Assembly (NCBI GenBank): GCA_035533295.1
Contig: DATLUA010000054.1
Span: 1 to 64,000 of the forward strand
Source: JAGWJU01 sp035533295
Lineage (GTDB): Bacteria > Elusimicrobiota > Elusimicrobia > UBA1565 > UBA9628
Length of the DNA stretch: 64,000 bases
Direction: 5' to 3'
A program made the translations under genes and the position numbers. The notes under the pieces are model-generated. The model did not search any database, was not told where the DNA came from, and worked only from the letters and a program-made list of their open reading frames with translations. Shown here piece after piece: positions 50,583-59,505 of the stretch (positions are counted from its first letter, which is position 1; every line of letters starts with the position of its first letter).

Positions 50583-53500
50583 GTGACCATCCACGATATC
50601 CTCGAAGAGTTCCGGCGGGAGGCGTCATCGAATCGGGAGCTCGGGGATAAGTTCGAGCGCCTCGTCGCCGGCTACCTAAAAACCGATCCGCTCTACCAAG
50701 CCAAGTATAGCGACATCTGGCTTTGGACCGAGTGGCCGGAGCGGAGCAAACGCCCCGATACCGGCATTGATATTGTCGCCAAGGAACGCGAGACCGGCGG
50801 ATACTGCGCCATTCAGTGCAAGTTTTTTGACCCCGCGCATAATCTCCAAAAAAGCGACATTGATTCATTCTTCACATCCTCAGGCAAGGAGCCGTTTACC
50901 AGCCGCCTGATCGTTTCAACCACGGATAATTGGAGCGCTAACGCCGAAGATGCTCTCAATAATCAACGGATTCCCGTCAGCCGCTTGCGCGTCCAGGATT
51001 TAGCCGAAAGTCCTGTTGATTGGAGCCGGTTCAGCCTCAATCGCCCCCAGTCTTTTAAGCTCAAAGAGCGGAAGAAAATCCTGCCGCACCAAGAGTCGGC
51101 TATTAAGGATATCATCGCGGGATTTAAAACCGCCGACCGCGGCAAGCTCATCATGGCTTGCGGCACGGGCAAGACCTTCACCGCGCTTAAACTCGCCGAG
51201 CGGATGGTTCCGCTCGGCGGCCACGTTCTCTACTTGATGCCCTCGATTTCTCTGGTTTCTCAAACCTTGCGCGAATGGACGGCTGAAGCCGACAAACCGC
51301 TCCGCAGCTATATCGTGTGCTCGGATATCAAAGTCGGCAAGAAATTCGAGAGCGAGGATATCAGCGTCCACGATCTGGCTTTCCCGGCGACCACGAATGC
51401 CGCTAAACTGGCGAATCAGGTAAAAGCTTTCGCCGACAAAAAGCGCCTGGCCGTCATTTTCTCGACTTATCAATCCATCAAGGTTGTTTCAGAAGCCCAA
51501 GCCAAGGGAGCGCCCGCATTCGATCTCATCATCTGCGATGAGGCCCACCGCACCACCGGCGTCACGCTTGAAGGAGAAGACGAGTCCCATTTTGTCCGCG
51601 TTCACAGCCAAGATTTCATCAAGGCTAAAAAGCGCCTCTACATGACCGCCACCCCGCGCATCTATGGCGATGGGGCCAAGACCCAAGCGAAGGAAAAAGA
51701 CGCTCTTCTCTGCTCGATGGATGACGCGGAGCTCTACGGCCCCGAATTTCACCGCTTGGGATTTTCGGAGTCCGTAAGGAATGATTTGCTCTCTGACTAC
51801 AAGGTCATGGTCCTCGCGGTGGATGAGAAATTCGTCAGCAGGACATTTCAAAGCCAATTAGCAGATAAGAACAATGAAATCAACCTTGAGGACGCGGTCA
51901 AAATCACGGGCTGTTGGAACGGCCTTTCCAAGCGCATGGCCAAGGACCCCACGGGCTACATCGCGGATGATATTACGGTGCCGATGCGCCGCGCGGTCGC
52001 GTTTTCGCGCTCTATTAGGGATTCAAAACGAATCAAGGATTTATTCGCCGCCGTCATTGAGCAATATCGAAAGATGGAGACAAGCGATGACGGCATGTTG
52101 TCGTGCGAGGTAGAGCACGTTGATGGCACCTTCAACGCTCTCAAGCGCAATGAGAAGCTCGATTGGCTAAAGGCCGATCTCGATCCGGAGAATAACGTTT
52201 GCCGCATTCTTTCCAATGCACGCTGCCTGTCCGAAGGCGTGGACGTGCCCGCGCTGGACGCGGTTTTATTCTTGAATCCGCGCAATTCCGTGGTCGACGT
52301 GGTGCAGTCCGTCGGGCGCGTGATGCGCAAGGCTCCCGGCAAAAAGTACGGCTACATTATCTTGCCGGTCGGCATACCGGCGGACGTGCCGCCCGAGGAA
52401 GCTCTTAAGGACAATCAGAGATACAAGGTGGTCTGGCAGGTTCTGCAAGCTCTGCGGGCCCATGATGATCGCTTTAGCGCGACCATCAATAAAATCGACC
52501 TCAATAAAACGCGGCCCGACCAAATACAAATCATCGGCATCGGCGGCGGAGCCAAAGGAGACGGTTCTGGAACCAGCGATGTGAAACCCGCCCAACTTGT
52601 CTTTAATTTCCCACAAATCGAGGAGTGGCGCAACGCGATTTACGCCAAAATCGTTTTAAAGTGCGGTGAGCGCCAATACTGGGAGAAATGGGCGCAGGAC
52701 GTGGCGCAAATCGCGGAGCGGCACGTCACGCGCATCAAGGCTCTTTTGGATGGACCTAAAAATAAGAAACATCGCGAGGCTTTCGCCGGGTTCCTCAAGG
52801 GTTTACAGAAAAACCTCAACCCAAGCATTGACGAGTCCGCCGCCGTTGAAATGCTCTCCCAGCATCTGATCACCAGGCCCGTGTTCGACGCCTTATTTGA
52901 AGGTTACGAGTTTACCAAGCACAACCCGGTCTCTCTTTCCATGCAGAAGATGCTGGATTTGCTGGAGGATCAGGCGCTGGGAAAAGAAACCGCGGGCTTG
53001 GAAAAATTCTACGCCAGCGTCAAGGAACGCGCCAGCGGCGTTGACACTCAGGAAGGCAGGCAGCGCATCGTTATCGAGCTCTACGAAAAATTTTTCCAAG
53101 CGGCATTCCCGCGCATGAAGGAACGTCTTGGCATCGTTTACACGCCGGTTGAAGTTGTAGATTTCATCATCCATAGCGTGAACGACGCCCTGCGCCAGGA
53201 GTTCAACGTAAGTTTAAGCGATCAAGACGTTCATATCCTCGACCCCTTCACCGGCACGGGAACATTCATGGTCCGCCTGCTTCAAAGCGGACTAATCTCT
53301 TCCAAAGATTTGACGCGAAAATACGAGAGCGAGCTTCATGCCAATGAAATCGTCCTCCTGGCCTACTATATCGCGGCCATCAACATCGAGGAAGCCTACC
53401 ATAGCATCACACAGGAGAAATATCAGTCTTTTGAAGGCATCGTCCTGACCGATACCTTCCAACTGACAGAGGCCGGCGGGCCGCAAACGGAAACGACGTT

Positions 53501-55343
53501 CCAAGAGAATAATAAACGCGTTTCACGCCAGAACAAGACCGACATCCGTGTCATCATCGGCAATCCGCCGTATTCAGCCGGGCAGACCAGCGAGAACGAC
53601 GCGAACAAGAATTTTAAATACCCGACCCTGGATACTCGAATTGAAACCACCTACGCGGCGAGTTCTTCGGCGGGCCTCAAAAAAACTCTTTACGATTCTT
53701 ATATTCGCTCAATCCGCTGGGCCAGCGACCGCATCAAGGACACGGGCATTATTTGCTTCGTAAGCAACGGTTCTTTTATCGACGGCAACGCCGCTGACGG
53801 CCTCCGCAAATGCTTGGCGGATGAGTTTTCCTCCATCTACTGCTTTAATTTACGTGGCAATCAGAGGACATCAGGCGAGATTTCTCGCATGGAAGGCGGC
53901 AAAATTTTTGGGTCAGGCAGTAGAGCAAGTATTGCCATCACCTTGCTTATCAAGAACCCCAAGAAGGATAAGTGCCGACTTTACTATCACGACATCGGCG
54001 ATTACTTGAGCCGCGAGGAAAAGCTGAAAATAATCCGGGACTTTCGAAGCTTCAAACAAGTTTCCTGGAAAGCCATCACCCCCAATAAAAGCCATGATTG
54101 GATCAACCAGCGCGATCCGGCTTTCGAAAGATTTATCCCCATGGGTGATAAAGCGAAAGAAGAAAAGCAAATACCTCTTTGGTCGCTTTATTCGCTGGGG
54201 GTGGTCACCAACCGCGATGCCTGGGCATACAGCTTTTCCAAGAAGAATTTGACCGCGAATATGCGCCGGATGATTGATTTCTATAATCAGCAGGCTACCG
54301 GTTATAAGAAAGCGATCTCCAAGGGCAAAGCCGTTAAAGTTGAAGATTTCATTGATAATGATTCCAAAAAAATCAGTTGGACACGAAGCCTAAAAAACGA
54401 TCTTTCTAAAGGCAAGCAATACGAGTTTAACGCAGACTCGATAGTTCAAGGGATGTATCGCCCCTATTGCAAACAATGGATTTATTTCAATAGACGTTTT
54501 AATGAAATGGTTTATCTGATGCCCAGCATTTTTCCAAATGAGTCGCTTCAGAATTTAGTTATCACAGCCAGTGGTATTGGCGCCAGCAAGGGCTTCTCTG
54601 CGCTGATGACGGATGCCGTTCCCAACCTGGACTTGCATGATAAGTGCCAATGCTTTCCGCTGTTCTCATACGAAAAATCCGAGGATTTGGGCGAACTCTT
54701 CGCGGCGCATGCAAAATCCAATGGATACTTCAAGAAGGACGCTATCAACGATGATATCCTGACGCTATTCGGGAAAACTTACGACGGCAAGATCATCAAG
54801 GAAGACATTTTCTACTACGTCTACGGCATCCTGCATTCGCCGGAATATAAACGGCGTTTTGAGTCTGACCTTAAGAAAATGCTGCCGCGCATTCCGCTGG
54901 CAAAGGATTTCTGGGCCTTCAGCAAAGCCGGCCGCGCTTTGGCCCAGTGGCACCTGAATTATGAAACCGTCGAGCCCTATCCGCTCAAAGAATCCGATGA
55001 CGCGCTCCGCCTTGAGCCGAAGAGACACTACCGGGTCGAAAAAATGCGCTTCGCCAAGCAAGGCAAGGACGAAGACAAAACCGCCATCATCTACAACAGC
55101 CATCTGACCCTTGAGGGCATTCCGCTTGAAGCCTGCGAGTATGTCGTCAACGGCAAGCCCGCGCTTGAATGGATTATGGAACGCTACCAAGTCACCACGG
55201 ATAAGGACAGCGGCATCGTCAATGACCCAAATGACTGGTCGGACGATCCGCGATACATCTTAGATTTGGTCAAGCGCATCGTCCGCGTAAGCCTGGAAAC
55301 GATGAAGATTGTTAAGAGCCTGCCGGTGATTTCGGAACTTTGA
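50583..55343 (+). CDS. Type ISP restriction-modification enzyme (nuclease-translocase-methyltransferase)
   Basis: A single 1586-aa polypeptide with the domains of LlaGI/LlaBIII-type enzymes, which are about the same length. An Mrr-like nuclease is at the N-terminus (GIDIVAKE and AIQCK give D63, Q78, K80). A superfamily 2 motor has Walker A MACGTGKTFTA (about 191-201), DEAH in LIICDEAHRTTG (about 315-326) and QSVGRVMRKAPGK. An adenine methyltransferase has ILDPFTGTGTFMVRLL (about 885-900) and VIIGNPPYSAG (about 989-999). The C-terminal 500 residues should be the target recognition part. The start is GTG; GC is visibly lower than in flanking genes. All catalytic motifs look intact. Confidence 0.93.
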   Translation: MTIHDILEEFRREASSNRELGDKFERLVAGYLKTDPLYQAKYSDIWLWTEWPERSKRPDTGIDIVAKERETGGYCAIQCKFFDPAHNLQKSDIDSFFTSSGKEPFTSRLIVSTTDNWSANAEDALNNQRIPVSRLRVQDLAESPVDWSRFSLNRPQSFKLKERKKILPHQESAIKDIIAGFKTADRGKLIMACGTGKTFTALKLAERMVPLGGHVLYLMPSISLVSQTLREWTAEADKPLRSYIVCSDIKVGKKFESEDISVHDLAFPATTNAAKLANQVKAFADKKRLAVIFSTYQSIKVVSEAQAKGAPAFDLIICDEAHRTTGVTLEGEDESHFVRVHSQDFIKAKKRLYMTATPRIYGDGAKTQAKEKDALLCSMDDAELYGPEFHRLGFSESVRNDLLSDYKVMVLAVDEKFVSRTFQSQLADKNNEINLEDAVKITGCWNGLSKRMAKDPTGYIADDITVPMRRAVAFSRSIRDSKRIKDLFAAVIEQYRKMETSDDGMLSCEVEHVDGTFNALKRNEKLDWLKADLDPENNVCRILSNARCLSEGVDVPALDAVLFLNPRNSVVDVVQSVGRVMRKAPGKKYGYIILPVGIPADVPPEEALKDNQRYKVVWQVLQALRAHDDRFSATINKIDLNKTRPDQIQIIGIGGGAKGDGSGTSDVKPAQLVFNFPQIEEWRNAIYAKIVLKCGERQYWEKWAQDVAQIAERHVTRIKALLDGPKNKKHREAFAGFLKGLQKNLNPSIDESAAVEMLSQHLITRPVFDALFEGYEFTKHNPVSLSMQKMLDLLEDQALGKETAGLEKFYASVKERASGVDTQEGRQRIVIELYEKFFQAAFPRMKERLGIVYTPVEVVDFIIHSVNDALRQEFNVSLSDQDVHILDPFTGTGTFMVRLLQSGLISSKDLTRKYESELHANEIVLLAYYIAAINIEEAYHSITQEKYQSFEGIVLTDTFQLTEAGGPQTETTFQENNKRVSRQNKTDIRVIIGNPPYSAGQTSENDANKNFKYPTLDTRIETTYAASSSAGLKKTLYDSYIRSIRWASDRIKDTGIICFVSNGSFIDGNAADGLRKCLADEFSSIYCFNLRGNQRTSGEISRMEGGKIFGSGSRASIAITLLIKNPKKDKCRLYYHDIGDYLSREEKLKIIRDFRSFKQVSWKAITPNKSHDWINQRDPAFERFIPMGDKAKEEKQIPLWSLYSLGVVTNRDAWAYSFSKKNLTANMRRMIDFYNQQATGYKKAISKGKAVKVEDFIDNDSKKISWTRSLKNDLSKGKQYEFNADSIVQGMYRPYCKQWIYFNRRFNEMVYLMPSIFPNESLQNLVITASGIGASKGFSALMTDAVPNLDLHDKCQCFPLFSYEKSEDLGELFAAHAKSNGYFKKDAINDDILTLFGKTYDGKIIKEDIFYYVYGILHSPEYKRRFESDLKKMLPRIPLAKDFWAFSKAGRALAQWHLNYETVEPYPLKESDDALRLEPKRHYRVEKMRFAKQGKDEDKTAIIYNSHLTLEGIPLEACEYVVNGKPALEWIMERYQVTTDKDSGIVNDPNDWSDDPRYILDLVKRIVRVSLETMKIVKSLPVISEL

Positions 55344-55345
55344 TT

Positions 55346-56155
55346 ATGAACGGCTATATCGGATATTTCGATATTTTAGGCTACAGAAGTTTTCTTGAAA
55401 ACAACCCTCAAGAAGGCGTTCAAAAGCGCGTTCTTGGACTAATTGCGGATGTGAAAAAATCGCTGCCCGAAGCGATGAAAAAATATCGCTCCAAACTTTC
55501 TGAAGCCGCCGAGGAAATTATTGGCAAGACGAACTGGCTTGTTTTTTCGGACACGATTGTTTTTGCCATAGAAGAGCCTGACAACAAGAAGGATGAATTG
55601 CTCTATTTCCCGATCGCGATAATCACGGCTGGAGATTTGATGACGCGCATGTTTAATGACGGCCTGCCTCTGCGCGGCGCGCTTCATCATGGGCAATATA
55701 ATTTTCTTGAAAACAGCATGGCTGGAACAGGAGTGGTCCAAAGCATTAACGCGGGAAAAGATTTGGATTTGTCCGCCTGCGTTTTAACGGAGGAATTGGC
55801 GAAAAGAGCAGGAGAGCTAATTGAAGCAACCCAGCCTGATGAAGCCGACCGTAATTTCTGGGATCAAATATTATGCGACTACAGCGTGCCGATCTCCGGA
55901 GATAAATGGGCTAAGCGGAAATGCCTGATGTGGTTTGACCTGAATCATATCGAAAACCTGAGAGGGGACGGAATCATGCAAGCGCTCAGCCGCCTCGACT
56001 ACCGTCAATATGTTCTGCTTTCTTTTTGGGCGCACAACAAAGGCATCTCCGATACTAAAACCGTGCGGAAGCTTGATGAAACCGAAAGATTCATTCGCTA
56101 TTGCGTTTTTAGGCGCGATGAAAATCAGCGAGCAAATCACCGAAGTAAGCCTTGA
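55346..56155 (+). CDS. class III nucleotide cyclase-like protein
   Basis: A 269-aa protein starting MNGYIGYFDILGYRSFLENN. Three segments align with class III cyclase landmarks: YFDILGYRSFLE (F-x-DIxGF, first metal Asp), WLVFSDTIVFAIEE (GD-type second Asp) and GLPLRGALHHGQYNF (RxGxxxG). This suggests a cyclase fold as in adenylyl/guanylyl cyclases or Pycsar-type cyclases. Activity is not shown, and no effector gene is recognisable nearby. It lies 2 nt after the Type ISP stop, and its end overlaps the remnant at 56118. Codon use is AT-richer than in the core genome. The last about 15 codons may be altered by the junction. Confidence 0.6.
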   Translation: MNGYIGYFDILGYRSFLENNPQEGVQKRVLGLIADVKKSLPEAMKKYRSKLSEAAEEIIGKTNWLVFSDTIVFAIEEPDNKKDELLYFPIAIITAGDLMTRMFNDGLPLRGALHHGQYNFLENSMAGTGVVQSINAGKDLDLSACVLTEELAKRAGELIEATQPDEADRNFWDQILCDYSVPISGDKWAKRKCLMWFDLNHIENLRGDGIMQALSRLDYRQYVLLSFWAHNKGISDTKTVRKLDETERFIRYCVFRRDENQRANHRSKP

Positions 56156-56198
56156 GACCATGAAAATCGTCAAGAGCGCGAAAAAGCAAAACTCATGA
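56118..56198 (+). pseudogene. 3' end of a second Type ISP gene
   Basis: The frame encodes ITEVSLETMKIVKSAKKQNS at its end. VSLETMKIVKS is identical to the C-terminal segment of the intact enzyme at 55287-55319. The 33 nt differ at six positions, all synonymous third bases, so both copies were once under protein-level selection. Only about 26 codons remain. Confidence 0.65.
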
Positions 56199-56386
56199 GC
56201 ACCGCGGTCAAATCGGTCAACGACATGCACAAAAAGGTCAACGTCGAATGCGAACGGATTCTAGAATCCCTGCGCGATTACTGGAAGACCGAAGCGAAAG
56301 TCCATCATGGAATCACGGCCTCTTTGGGGAACGAGTCCACGAAGCCGCTTCCGGCAATCGAATTCGAGAAGGATGGCGGACGATGA
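56195..56386 (+). CDS. small hydrophilic protein of unknown function
   Basis: A 63-aa protein starting MSTAVKSVNDMHKKVNVECE in an ATGA overlap with the Type ISP remnant. It is helical and charged (ILESLRDYWKTEAKVHHGIT) and ends PAIEFEKDGGR. No family is recognised. The coupling suggests it was the gene after the ancestral Type ISP gene. A hairpin begins 36 nt after its stop. Confidence 0.5.
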   Translation: MSTAVKSVNDMHKKVNVECERILESLRDYWKTEAKVHHGITASLGNESTKPLPAIEFEKDGGR

Positions 56387-56421
56387 TGAAGGTCGGCTCA
56401 TTGCTGGAAAATAAAAACGAA

Positions 56422-56443
56422 AAGCCCCGGTTTCCCGGGGCTT
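56422..56443 (+). terminator. hairpin closing the restriction island
   Basis: AAGCCCCGG (56422-56430) pairs perfectly with CCGGGGCTT (56435-56443) around TTTC. A-rich sequence precedes it and no T-run follows. It lies after the last island gene and is probably its terminator. Confidence 0.7.
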
Positions 56444-56505
56444 GGGCAACTCGCATCCGTCCGCCGGAGGCTAGTGTGTCAGCAGACGGCATTTTTGTCA
56501 ATAAG

Positions 56506-56640
56506 CCCTATCAACCCCCTATCAACCCTCGGGCTAAGGCTTGCCCCAGGGCTAGCCACCCCCTAGCCACCTGGCTATCCAGACCTAGCCACCCCCTAGC
56601 CACCCCCCGTATACCTAGGCCTGCCTATCTGCCTATCTGC
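56506..56640. repeat. cluster of short direct repeats upstream of the TonB-like gene
   Basis: A 20-bp unit (CTAGCCACCCCCTAGCCACC) occurs at 56552-56571 and 56585-56604, 33 bp apart; each contains two CTAGCCACC halves. CCCTATCAA occurs twice at about 56507-56525, and TGCCTATC is doubled at about 56622-56637. The strand is pyrimidine-rich. There is no gene here. It marks the right edge of the island. Confidence 0.7.
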
Positions 56641-56666
56641 CGCCGGCTTTTTATCTGGATAAAGCT

Positions 56667-57371
56667 TTGAACAAAACGATAGTCCCCGCCGACTTGAAGC
56701 CTTATCTTCGCTACTCCGTCTTTCTGCACGCGGCCATCGGCTTCGCCATGGCTCTGGCCTTCATCAAGAGCGCGCCGCGGATGAGCGGCGTCTACACCAT
56801 CGACGTCGTGGGCCCGGCGCCCTCCATCGCGGAAAACCAAAGCGCCGCGGCGGCCAAAAAGTCCGGCCCAGCCGCCGTTGCGAAGGCCGCCGCGGGCCAC
56901 ATGGAGGAGCAAAGAAAAACGCGGGAGTTCGGCGCGCGGCGCCGCCCGCAGGAGGCCCTGCCGCCGCCCAGCCTTCTTGAGGGCTATCAAAACGTATCCG
57001 CGTCCAAGCCCGCGCCGGCGGCCGCGGCTCCGGCCGAGGAATCCGCTAAGCCCGCGGGCTCTGCCGCGCCCGGCTCGGTGAGCATGTCGCTCTCGAATTT
57101 CCCATACCCGTGGTACATCAGCCAAATCCGCATGGCGCTTTGGCGGCAGTGGTCGGAGCGCATGCCGGGCGGCGGCGGCAGCAGCGTCGTGGTCTTTTCC
57201 ATACTTCCCGATGGGAACGTCACGGATTTGCGCACCGAGGAAAGCTCGGGAGACGCGGCTTTCGATTTGACGGCCCTGGGCGCGGTCAAGGACGCGGCGC
57301 CCTTTCCGCCGCTGCCCGCGGGCTTCAAGAAGCCTTTCTTGACGATTCATCTGACCTTGACGTCCTCCTAG
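56667..57371 (+). CDS. TonB/TolA-like energy transducer
   Basis: A 234-aa protein with one N-terminal membrane helix (YSVFLHAAIGFAMALAFIKS), a Pro/Ala-rich periplasmic spacer (about 60-135) and a C-terminal TonB-fold domain (YPWYISQIRMALWRQWSERM, VVVFSILPDGNVTDLRTEES, FDLTALGAVKDAAPFPPLP). It should link ExbB/ExbD to the outer membrane. Start TTG 56667 is the only reasonable one before the helix. It is probably the third gene of the original exbB-exbD-tonB operon, now separated by the island. Confidence 0.85.
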   Translation: MNKTIVPADLKPYLRYSVFLHAAIGFAMALAFIKSAPRMSGVYTIDVVGPAPSIAENQSAAAAKKSGPAAVAKAAAGHMEEQRKTREFGARRRPQEALPPPSLLEGYQNVSASKPAPAAAAPAEESAKPAGSAAPGSVSMSLSNFPYPWYISQIRMALWRQWSERMPGGGGSSVVVFSILPDGNVTDLRTEESSGDAAFDLTALGAVKDAAPFPPLPAGFKKPFLTIHLTLTSS

Positions 57372-57467
57372 CGCTCGTCGGCCGAGCCCGTTTCCTTACG
57401 GCTTCCCCTCGTGAAATAAATTCGTGACACGCTCCGCGTATTATTTCCCCGCAGGCCGGGAAATCCC

Positions 57468-57872
57468 ATGGCGATTCTCCGATTTACCTTCTACGGCGTC
57501 CTCGTCTACTTGTACTATCTCGTTGCCTATCCCGACTGGACCAGCGTCGGCTGGGGGCTCAAGTGCTTCCCGGCTATTTTATGCGCGGCGGGCGCGCTCT
57601 ATCTGCTCTTCAAGCTCATGAACTGGAGCCCGGGCTTGGCCAAGGTCGCGATGGAAGGGATCTTCATCGCCGGCGTCGCGGTCTACATGGGATATAGCAT
57701 GCCGACCAGGCTCGGAGAGCCTTCCCCTGTCAAGCAGTGGATCAACGGCCGCCGTCCAACGCAGATCGACGCCGAAGTGGGCTTAAAACGCCTGGGCGTC
57801 GATCCGGGATCCATTCCCGGGCAATGGGTCGTGGGGCTTTTTCCCTACCGGGCCGCAAGGCGCTTTCCTTAA
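57468..57872 (+). CDS. small membrane protein
   Basis: A 134-aa protein with three hydrophobic segments (FTFYGVLVYLYYLVAYP, FPAILCAAGALYLLFKL, GIFIAGVAVYMGYSM), then a soluble tail of about 50 residues (TQIDAEVGLKRLGVDPGSIP). I do not recognise it. The end overlaps the convergent cinA stop by 4 nt. A GTG at 57424 opens a different frame and was rejected. Confidence 0.65.
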   Translation: MAILRFTFYGVLVYLYYLVAYPDWTSVGWGLKCFPAILCAAGALYLLFKLMNWSPGLAKVAMEGIFIAGVAVYMGYSMPTRLGEPSPVKQWINGRRPTQIDAEVGLKRLGVDPGSIPGQWVVGLFPYRAARRFP

Positions 57873-59188
57873 GCGGCCCGGCACTGCTTGGCTCCGCCGT
57901 GGAAGCGGCGCCGCTGAGCCAAAAAGCGCCAGAGGCGGTAGAGCGCCGCCGCGGCGGCGCGCTCCCGGACGGTCTGCCGCGAGCCCAGAAAACGGCCTTG
58001 CCACGCCTCCGTGCGGCCGTCCGGGCCGGCCAAGCCGATGTAGACCAAGCCCACGGGCTTGGCCTTCGTGCCGCCGGAAGGCCCCGCGATGCCGGTGATG
58101 GAGATTCCAATGGAGGCGCCGGCCGCGCGGCGCGCGCCTTCGGCCATCTCGCGGGCGCATTCGGCGGAGACCGCGCCACGGCGCTTGAGCGTTTTCGGCG
58201 AGACGCCCAGGAGCCTGATTTTTAAATCGTTGGAATAAGAAATCACGCCGCCCTTGAAATAATCCGAGCTGCCCGGAACGGCGGTCACGCGCCCGGAGAA
58301 AAATCCCGCGGTGCACGATTCCGCCGCGGCTAAGGTGAGGCGCCGGCGGCGCAGAAGATTGCCCGCGGCGGACTCAAGCGTCGACTCCCCCTCGCCGAAA
58401 GCGTGCGTGCCTACGGCGCGGCGGATGAGGCGGCGCACGCGGGTTATTTTTTGTTCGGCGGCGGCCGCGCTTGCGGCCCTTACGGCCGCGTGAAAGTCCA
58501 CCTGGCCGCGGCCGGCCAGGATGGTAAAGGTTTCGCCGGGCTGGGGCTTGCGCGTCAGGACTTGCAGGCGTTCATCGGCGGCCGATTCGGAGATTCCAGC
58601 CAAGTGCACGCTCAAGGCGCGCGAGAAAATTCCACGGACGTAGAGGGATTTTAAGCGCGGCAGGATTTCCCGCTCGAACATCGGCGAGAGCTCCGCGAAA
58701 GGCCCCGGCAGCAGGGCCAGCGTCTTGGGCCGGGAGCCGCCCGCGCTGGACAACTCAAGCCACTGCCCCGGAGCCGAGCCGAAGTCGTTTTTGAGCGCGC
58801 GGGCGCCCTCTATGACGAAGGCTTGGCGGCGGTTCTCCGCGGGCATCGCGGTGCGGAAACGCTTGAAGCGGCGCTTGATTTGCGCGAAAAGCTCCGGCTT
58901 GAAAATCAGCGGCCGCCCCAAGGCGTCCGCCGCGGCCTCGCGGGTGATGTCGTCGAAAGTCGGGCCCAGGCCGCCGCAGACGATGAGCGCGTCGGCGCGC
59001 GAGAAAGCCTCCGCGACGGCGCGCCGCAAGGGCGCCAAGTCGTCCGGCAGCGAGCTTTCGCGGGACAAGGGCAGCCCGAGCTTGGCCAGCGCCAGGGAGA
59101 TGTAGGCTTGGTGGGTGTTGACCTTGCCGCCTAGAAGTTCGCTGCCGACGCAGAGAAGCTCGACGCGGGGCTTGGGACGCCGGGTCAC
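57869..59188 (-). CDS. cinA: CinA-family protein (nicotinamide mononucleotide deamidase/ADP-ribose pyrophosphatase type)
   Basis: A 439-aa protein with both halves. The N-terminal MoaB-like domain has VELLCVGSELLGGKVNTHQA and CGGLGPTFDDITREAAADAL. The C-terminal amidase domain has AESCTAGFFSGRVTAVPGSS and ISITGIAGPSGGTKAKPVGL. These enzymes recycle pyridine nucleotides. The start is GTG 59188, in a GTGA overlap with the DUF3467 stop; the longer frame to 59293 lies inside that gene. Confidence 0.92.
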   Translation of the reverse strand: MTRRPKPRVELLCVGSELLGGKVNTHQAYISLALAKLGLPLSRESSLPDDLAPLRRAVAEAFSRADALIVCGGLGPTFDDITREAAADALGRPLIFKPELFAQIKRRFKRFRTAMPAENRRQAFVIEGARALKNDFGSAPGQWLELSSAGGSRPKTLALLPGPFAELSPMFEREILPRLKSLYVRGIFSRALSVHLAGISESAADERLQVLTRKPQPGETFTILAGRGQVDFHAAVRAASAAAAEQKITRVRRLIRRAVGTHAFGEGESTLESAAGNLLRRRRLTLAAAESCTAGFFSGRVTAVPGSSDYFKGGVISYSNDLKIRLLGVSPKTLKRRGAVSAECAREMAEGARRAAGASIGISITGIAGPSGGTKAKPVGLVYIGLAGPDGRTEAWQGRFLGSRQTVRERAAAAALYRLWRFLAQRRRFHGGAKQCRAA

Positions 59189-59499
59189 TGGTAGAAGCCG
59201 ACGGGTTTTTGTCCGCCGGATGGGGCGGGCTCTCCGGCCGGGACGGCGCCGAAACGCGCTTCGTACTTCTCGATGTTGTCCTTGAGCGCCCACAAGAGCC
59301 GCTTGGCGTGCACCGGGGAGGACACGATGCGCGCGAGGACCTTCGATTTCGGGCTCTGCGGCTGCAGGAACAGGAAATCGAGCACGAACTCGGTCTCGCT
59401 GTGCGTGATGAGCGCCAAGTTGGCGTAGGCGCCCCGCGCCGTGGCGTCATCGATTTCGATCTTCAGCTGGGGCTGGGGAGCGGGCTTTTTTTCTTCCAT
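59185..59499 (-). CDS. DUF3467 domain protein
   Basis: A 104-aa protein. The core reads GAYANLALITHSETEFVLDF, LFLQPQSPKSKVLARIVSSP and HAKRLLWALKDNIEKYEARFG, which is the DUF3467 pattern. It is cytoplasmic with unknown function. It is first in an operon with cinA; its promoter (59506-59535) lies inside the 3' end of the RND gene and puts the start codon at +1. Confidence 0.9.
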   Translation of the reverse strand: MEEKKPAPQPQLKIEIDDATARGAYANLALITHSETEFVLDFLFLQPQSPKSKVLARIVSSPVHAKRLLWALKDNIEKYEARFGAVPAGEPAPSGGQKPVGFYQ

Positions 59500-59505
59500 G
59501 GCCCG

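Noticed and set aside
50557..50586. Nine-codon ATG frame between exbD and the Type ISP gene
   Set aside because: Too short to support; it may be the edge of sequence disrupted by the island.
56383..56670. 96-codon frame starting ATGATGAAG after the island
   Set aside because: It runs through the terminator hairpin and the direct repeats and is Pro/Arg-rich; it looks non-coding.
57424..57621. GTG-started frame overlapping the small membrane protein
   Set aside because: It is out of frame with the hydrophobic segments of the gene at 57468 and is Ser/Arg-rich.
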